From: Archivesica marissinica
Lineage: Eukaryota > Mollusca > Bivalvia > Venerida > Vesicomyidae
Reading direction: 5' to 3'
Length of the DNA: 64,000 bases
Assembly (NCBI GenBank): GCA_014843695.1
Contig: CM026386.1
Location: forward strand, 12,031,814-12,095,813
The number at the start of each line of letters is the position of its first letter. Position 1 is the stretch's first letter. Position numbers and translations under genes: made by a program. Shown here piece by piece: positions 51,201 to 57,200 of this stretch. Below the pieces are notes generated by a model that was not told the DNA's origin, ran no database searches, and saw only the letters and a program-made list of their open reading frames with translations.

Positions 51201-54200
51201 CTCTGGACAAAATGTATATGTCAATTTGGAAATATATGGGCTGGGGTTAATCTCTGCGCATATATCAACCACATCTTGGGAGATGAAGATCTGAGTCTTC
51301 TTCCAATTAGCTTCTTTTTAGACCTTTTTGTTAATATTGCATAAATAAGTTTACATACTTTTGTATGTTCATTTGTTTATACAAATTTATTTTAGCTCGA
51401 TTGTGAAACAAGTTATTTCAACTTATATAAATCACTCTCGAGACCTCATTCCTGATGGAATCCATCGCCACGAGGGAGAGAGAAGAGGCGACGTGGAATT
51501 TAAATGCCTTGCCTAAGGGCACAATCGTAACGGCTCCAGTGGGGCTCGAACTCCGGACCTTTCGCACCTGAAGCGAACGCACATCCACTGCGCTATCACG
51601 ACTGTTCATTAATTTTTGTTATTAAATTTTTAGGAGATGTATTGGTTCTGATCTTAACTGTAACTTCCATGCTTGAGGTACACTTGTCACAAGAGTGTAG
51701 TATTTCAAATATTCTCCTGGGGTGATATTATTGAGTTGCATTATTTGTGGAAATGAATAAAATTGTTTTTGTCTGTAATTGTATATTACCTGTAATTAAT
51801 CTTACGTCTTTATAACTTCTTAGTATTAATTTTTACGTAATGCATATACTTATATAGAATTTTATTTCATACACTCGACAATAAACATAACTTTAATGCG
51901 CGCTACATGACCTTAGATGTCGATGCGCCGTAAAATCCATTCATTCATTCATATATGTTCTATATATTGAATCCCCTTAATAAACCAGTCTTTATAAAAC
52001 AAATGTGGAATTATAATGTTTCTTTATGTACGAATTGTTCCAAAGTAGTTGTTTGGATATGTTTTCTACTGTTTCCACGTAATTTGCACTTGACCATGCC
52101 TTTAATATTTCTTTTAAAAACTGCGATTTCATTTCAAAACGTTACATTTTGATTCTTTTTGAAATATTATTCGTTTTATCCAACTAGCCTTTAGTGATGT
52201 AATGAAGTTTTCTATATCCAACATTTTTACCCCCCCCCCCTCTTCATAGTCTTGGATAATTTGTTTTCTAGCTATTTTATCAGGTTTATTATTCCACAGA
52301 AATTTATACATGACATTTTTTAATTCTTTAAGTGTATGGTCATTTGGATTACTTAACCCATTCAACACCAAGTAACTGACATGGACTGTTCCTTGATATT
52401 ATTAGACCAATAAATTAATAAGAAAATTACATTCGGACCAGTTCATTTATCAATATGGGTAATTTTGTCTAAAAATAGTAATATTACTGGCAAAAAGTGT
52501 AGATTCTGATGAGACGGCTCGCTACGAGCCGGCTCATCTGGATCTACACTTTTTGTAAGCCTATTTAGAGGTCTGCGGTGTTGAAAGGGTTAAAACTGTT
52601 AAGGGATATACAAGTTTTGGGAAAGCAAATGTTTTTAATACTGTTATTTTTTGTACGAATTGTTCCAATTAGCTTACGACTTTGAAAAACTGTCACGGTT
52701 AATATGATATAAATTTTTATCCTACCTTCATGCGTAATAATGGTCAAAAACTGCTTGCCTAATAAACCGTGCTTTATTAGTCAGTGTCTAATAAACCTTT
52801 AATGACATCATGGCTGATTAGCGCAGTGGTTAACACGCTCGCTTCTCACTAATGCGATCCGGGTTCGATCCTCGGACCGGGACGTATGTGAGATGGTACG
52901 GTGGTCGCCAGATAGGACAGGTGGGTTTTCCCCGGGTACTCCGCTTTCCTCCCACACAAATGACCACATTTATAATTTCATCCGCGCCAACGAGAGTGAT
53001 TAATATAAGGTGATAAAGCTTGTTTCGCAATCATTGTAAAATAAATAAAGTTTAAACTTTTTTCTTGTTTTTAATGACATCATACTGCTGCGTGTATGAC
53101 ATCATATGTTCACTGATGGTATGACAAACTTCAGGCCATGAATATTTGGTAATCTTTACTTTCTACATTTTCTTTACTTGAAGTCTATGGGAAGATATGA
53201 TAAATAGAGTGACTTATAAATGAAGGAGTTATATATAAGTGTGCTTGAATATCCGCTTAAAGTGGCAGAAGATAAAGTCATGTAAGTTATGGCCAAGTGC
53301 TTTAAAACAAGCTTTTGACATTTTTAAATACAAAGGAGTACTTTATAAATGGGCCAGTGTATCGTACTGGACAAAGTTCTGTATGAGAAACACTCGCCTG
53401 AATAGCAAAAATATAGATCGTGATGAGACGCGGCGTTGCGCTGTGGTTGATCTGGATCTATGTTGTTTGCACATTCCATCCAATTTATTCGGCCGGTTAC
53501 GGGTAAATGTTGTTGGACAGACGGACGGACGGACGGAAAAGTTGATGGTCGATGAACAATGATAATGGTAACAAAAAATTGTTTCTTCCAAAAACAACCG
53601 AGCATAAACATCCGATGTTTGGATTTATCTACACTGGCTGTGAATTTACATACACATTTCACGATCTTATATCCCATTTCCACACGCAACTTGTGCTGTG
53701 CTATCTACTAATTACGGAGTTGAAGCTATTCTAGTATGTCACTAAGTTGTAAACAAAACAAAAAAGCATTAATTACATTGCCAAAGAAGTGTCACTTGGT
53801 GTCGGGGGTTTATCACCCTTACAAGTATACTCACAATTAACTGCAAGTTCAGTCCACATGCAATACATATACAACGTATAAACATGTGGTAGCGCGTTCG
53901 CTTCACGTGCGAAAGGCCCGGAGTTCGAGCCCCGCTGGAGCCGTTACGATTGTGTCCTTAGGGAAGGCATTTAACTTCCACATGCCTCTTCTCTCTCCCT
54001 CGTGGCGATGGATTCCATCAGGAATGAGGTCTCGAGAGTGATTAGTATAAGTTATAAGAACTTGTTTCGCAATCGAGCTAAAATAAATTTGTATAAACTA
54101 ACGTATAAACATAGCAGTTTGCAGTTTAAAAAGTTTAAACTTTATTTATTTACAGATGTGTGTAGTTTTGTTGTAATATTTCAATCATTTTCGTGCATCT

Positions 54201-57200
54201 AAGTCAGTTATTGTGATTAATTCCTGATAAATGGATAATTGAGAGCATGATTTCGATCTGAAATGTTCAAATTCATATCTCAGGCGGATATCAAGTTACC
54301 TCGGGTCGATACCTATGCTGATATGAAACTAGCTAAGTATAACTATGCGACAGAATGAGTCACCGCCAGGATAATAAATAAAAGAGTTTCGTGAAATTTA
54401 AATATGTTTGAACAAATTAAGCTTAAACTTTATTTCTTTTACAACGATTGCGAAGCAAGTTAAAAAAACTTATATTAATCACTCTCGTTGGCGTGGATGA
54501 AAGCGTATATGTTGTCATTCGTGTCGGAGGAAACCGGAGTACCCGGAGTTTGCAGTTTCACAAGTATAATAATATTATTTGCTTTACTAAAAACGCCTGA
54601 ATTATAAACAACATGCATAGAAAGATGAGTTTATACAAATTTATTTTAGCTCGATTGCAAAACAAGTTATTTCAACTTATATAAATCACTCTCGAGACCT
54701 CATTCCTGATGGAATCCATCGCCACGAGGGAGAGAGGCAACGTGGAATTTAAATGCCTTGCCTAAGGGCACAATCGTAACGGCTCCAGTGGGGCTCGAAC
54801 TCCGGACCTTTCGCACCTGAAGCGAATGCGCATCCACTGCGCTATCACGACTTCCACAAGATGAAGGTAGTTCCATCGACATCTCCCAACGACCATGCTG
54901 CTTTTGTTGCGGGGTACTGGACCAGACCTTCAATAATGCACCTTGCATGACACCCAGGCTAACCGCTATACTGGCATAGAGAAACCCTCAGACAGAGCTG
55001 CATCAAAGATGGAGAGAACATCACAGTTCTTCCACGATGTGGGACAACTCGGGTGACACTACTGTAGACATGTATCAGGTCTAGGTCAGAATTTTTGGGA
55101 GAAGTGAGAAAGCGCGTGATCGATTCCTTAAATGGTGTTCTTTAATATACTTCTACAAAATAGGGTTAAAATGTAGAGTACAACCATTAAATACAACATT
55201 TGAATAGAAGGAGTGCTTTATAATGGGCCAGTGTATCTTACTAGACAACATTTTGTTAGAAAATCGTAAAAACTAAAAAATAATTTTTTTTTTTAGGGAG
55301 AAGTGGGGCCCCCATAGGGCGAAGTCAGGGTCCCTAGGGCGACAATTTCGCCCACATCGCCCTCTAGAATGATCCCTGATGTATGCAAAATGAGAGTCAC
55401 AAAACTTAGAACACTTGATCAAGATCTGCTATATATACTCACAGGAAAAATAAGTGTGCACTTGGTTAGAGGGGAAATTTTATACTTATATTCACACGTA
55501 AAACAATGTTCCGATAATTATCAAATTTCAATTAAAAGTAAAACATTGTGTAGCCAATACATTTGTGCACATTTTGATACCAAAGATCTATATAAGTATA
55601 AAATTCTCACTCTATATAAGTATAAAATTCTCACTATATAAGTATAAAATTCTCACTCTATATAAGTATAAAATTCTCACTCTATATAAGTATAAAATTC
55701 TCACTCTATATAAGTATAAAATTCTCACTCTATATAAGTATAAAATTCTCACTCTATATAAGTATAAACTTCTCCCTCTAACCAAGCCAAGTGCACAGTT
55801 TCTTTTTCGTGCGAGTATAGATATACATGTTTATACCTAAAAAACCAGTTAGATAACTAAATGGTATGTGGGTGCAGTTTCCAATTTAAATAAACTGTGA
55901 TTGTTTTATTTCTGCCGAGATTCAAACGCCTGTGGTATGAAATGCAATAAAAACGTACCTCAAGAGAAGTTCCTTGGGTAACTTTCTGTTGATTTGAGCA
56001 TCATCATCTGTTATGGAGACTTGAGACACCTGGAAATATATAAATGGAACATGTAAATAATGGTACAAAATAACTGTTTCAACTCACTCTCTGTCCGCCT
56101 CCGTGGTCGAGTGGTTACGGTCGCTGACTTGTATACCACTGTAACCTATCACCATTGATGGTCACGGGTTCGAGCCCCGCTCAGGCCGTGTCTCATTTAT
56201 ATGAAAAAATTGACCGTTTCTTACGGAAGTTGGTGCACCAAGTACTGGTTAACCGCTGGAGCCTGTCCAGGAAAGGTGTTGTTAGGTAAACTCAGCTCGC
56301 CGGCGATATAGCTCAAAATGCGTAAAACCCGAACAAACAAACTCGAGTTACATTAGATGCCGAGTTATGAAATGGCAATACAATTAAAGGTAAAAGAAAT
56401 ACAAGAGCAAATGCAATGCTCCTTAACCCTTTCAACACCACAGACCTCTATATAGGCTTACAAAAAGTGTAGATCCAGATGAGCCGGCTCGTGACGAGCC
56501 GTCTCATCAGGATCTGCACTTTTTGCAAGTAGTATTACTAATTTTAGACAAAATTACCCATCTTGATAAATGAACTGGTCCGAATGTAATTTTCTTATTC
56601 ATTTATTGGTCTAAGAATATCATGGACCAGTCCATGTCAGTTACTTGGTGTTGAATAGAGTTAAAGATGTACATATAAATATATATTCTCAACTACATGC
56701 ACAATGTACTTTCTACAATAGTGTTCAGTCTCCGCAACTGTGAGCTAACACTCAAACTTATTTTCATTGGACGAAATGACTTTATATATATTTGAGACAC
56801 ACCTAAGTTTCACATTGGATGCAAAAATGACATACAGTGTCATTGCAGGACATCATTTCTGAACATTAATTTTGTGACATCCTCTACTACATGAACAACA
56901 ATCTACAAGACACACTTTCCACAAAGGTAATCGTAATCAGTAATTGTGATTATATGTAATCGATTACAGTGTTGGGATAATCAGTAATTGTGATTATATG
57001 TAATCAATTATAGTGTTGGGATAATCAGTAATTGTGATTATATGTAATCAATTATAGTGTTGGGATAATCAGTAATTGTGATTATATGTAATCAATTATA
57101 GTGTTGGGATAATCAGTAATTGTGATATATGTAATCAATTATAGTGTTGGGATAATCAGTAATTGTGATTATATGTAATCAATTATATGTAATCATTAAG

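Noticed and set aside
53239..53689. Overlapping small frames on both strands near 53.2-53.7 kb
   Set aside because: They cover a MITE-G fragment and a gacggacg short repeat; no family resemblance or splice signals.
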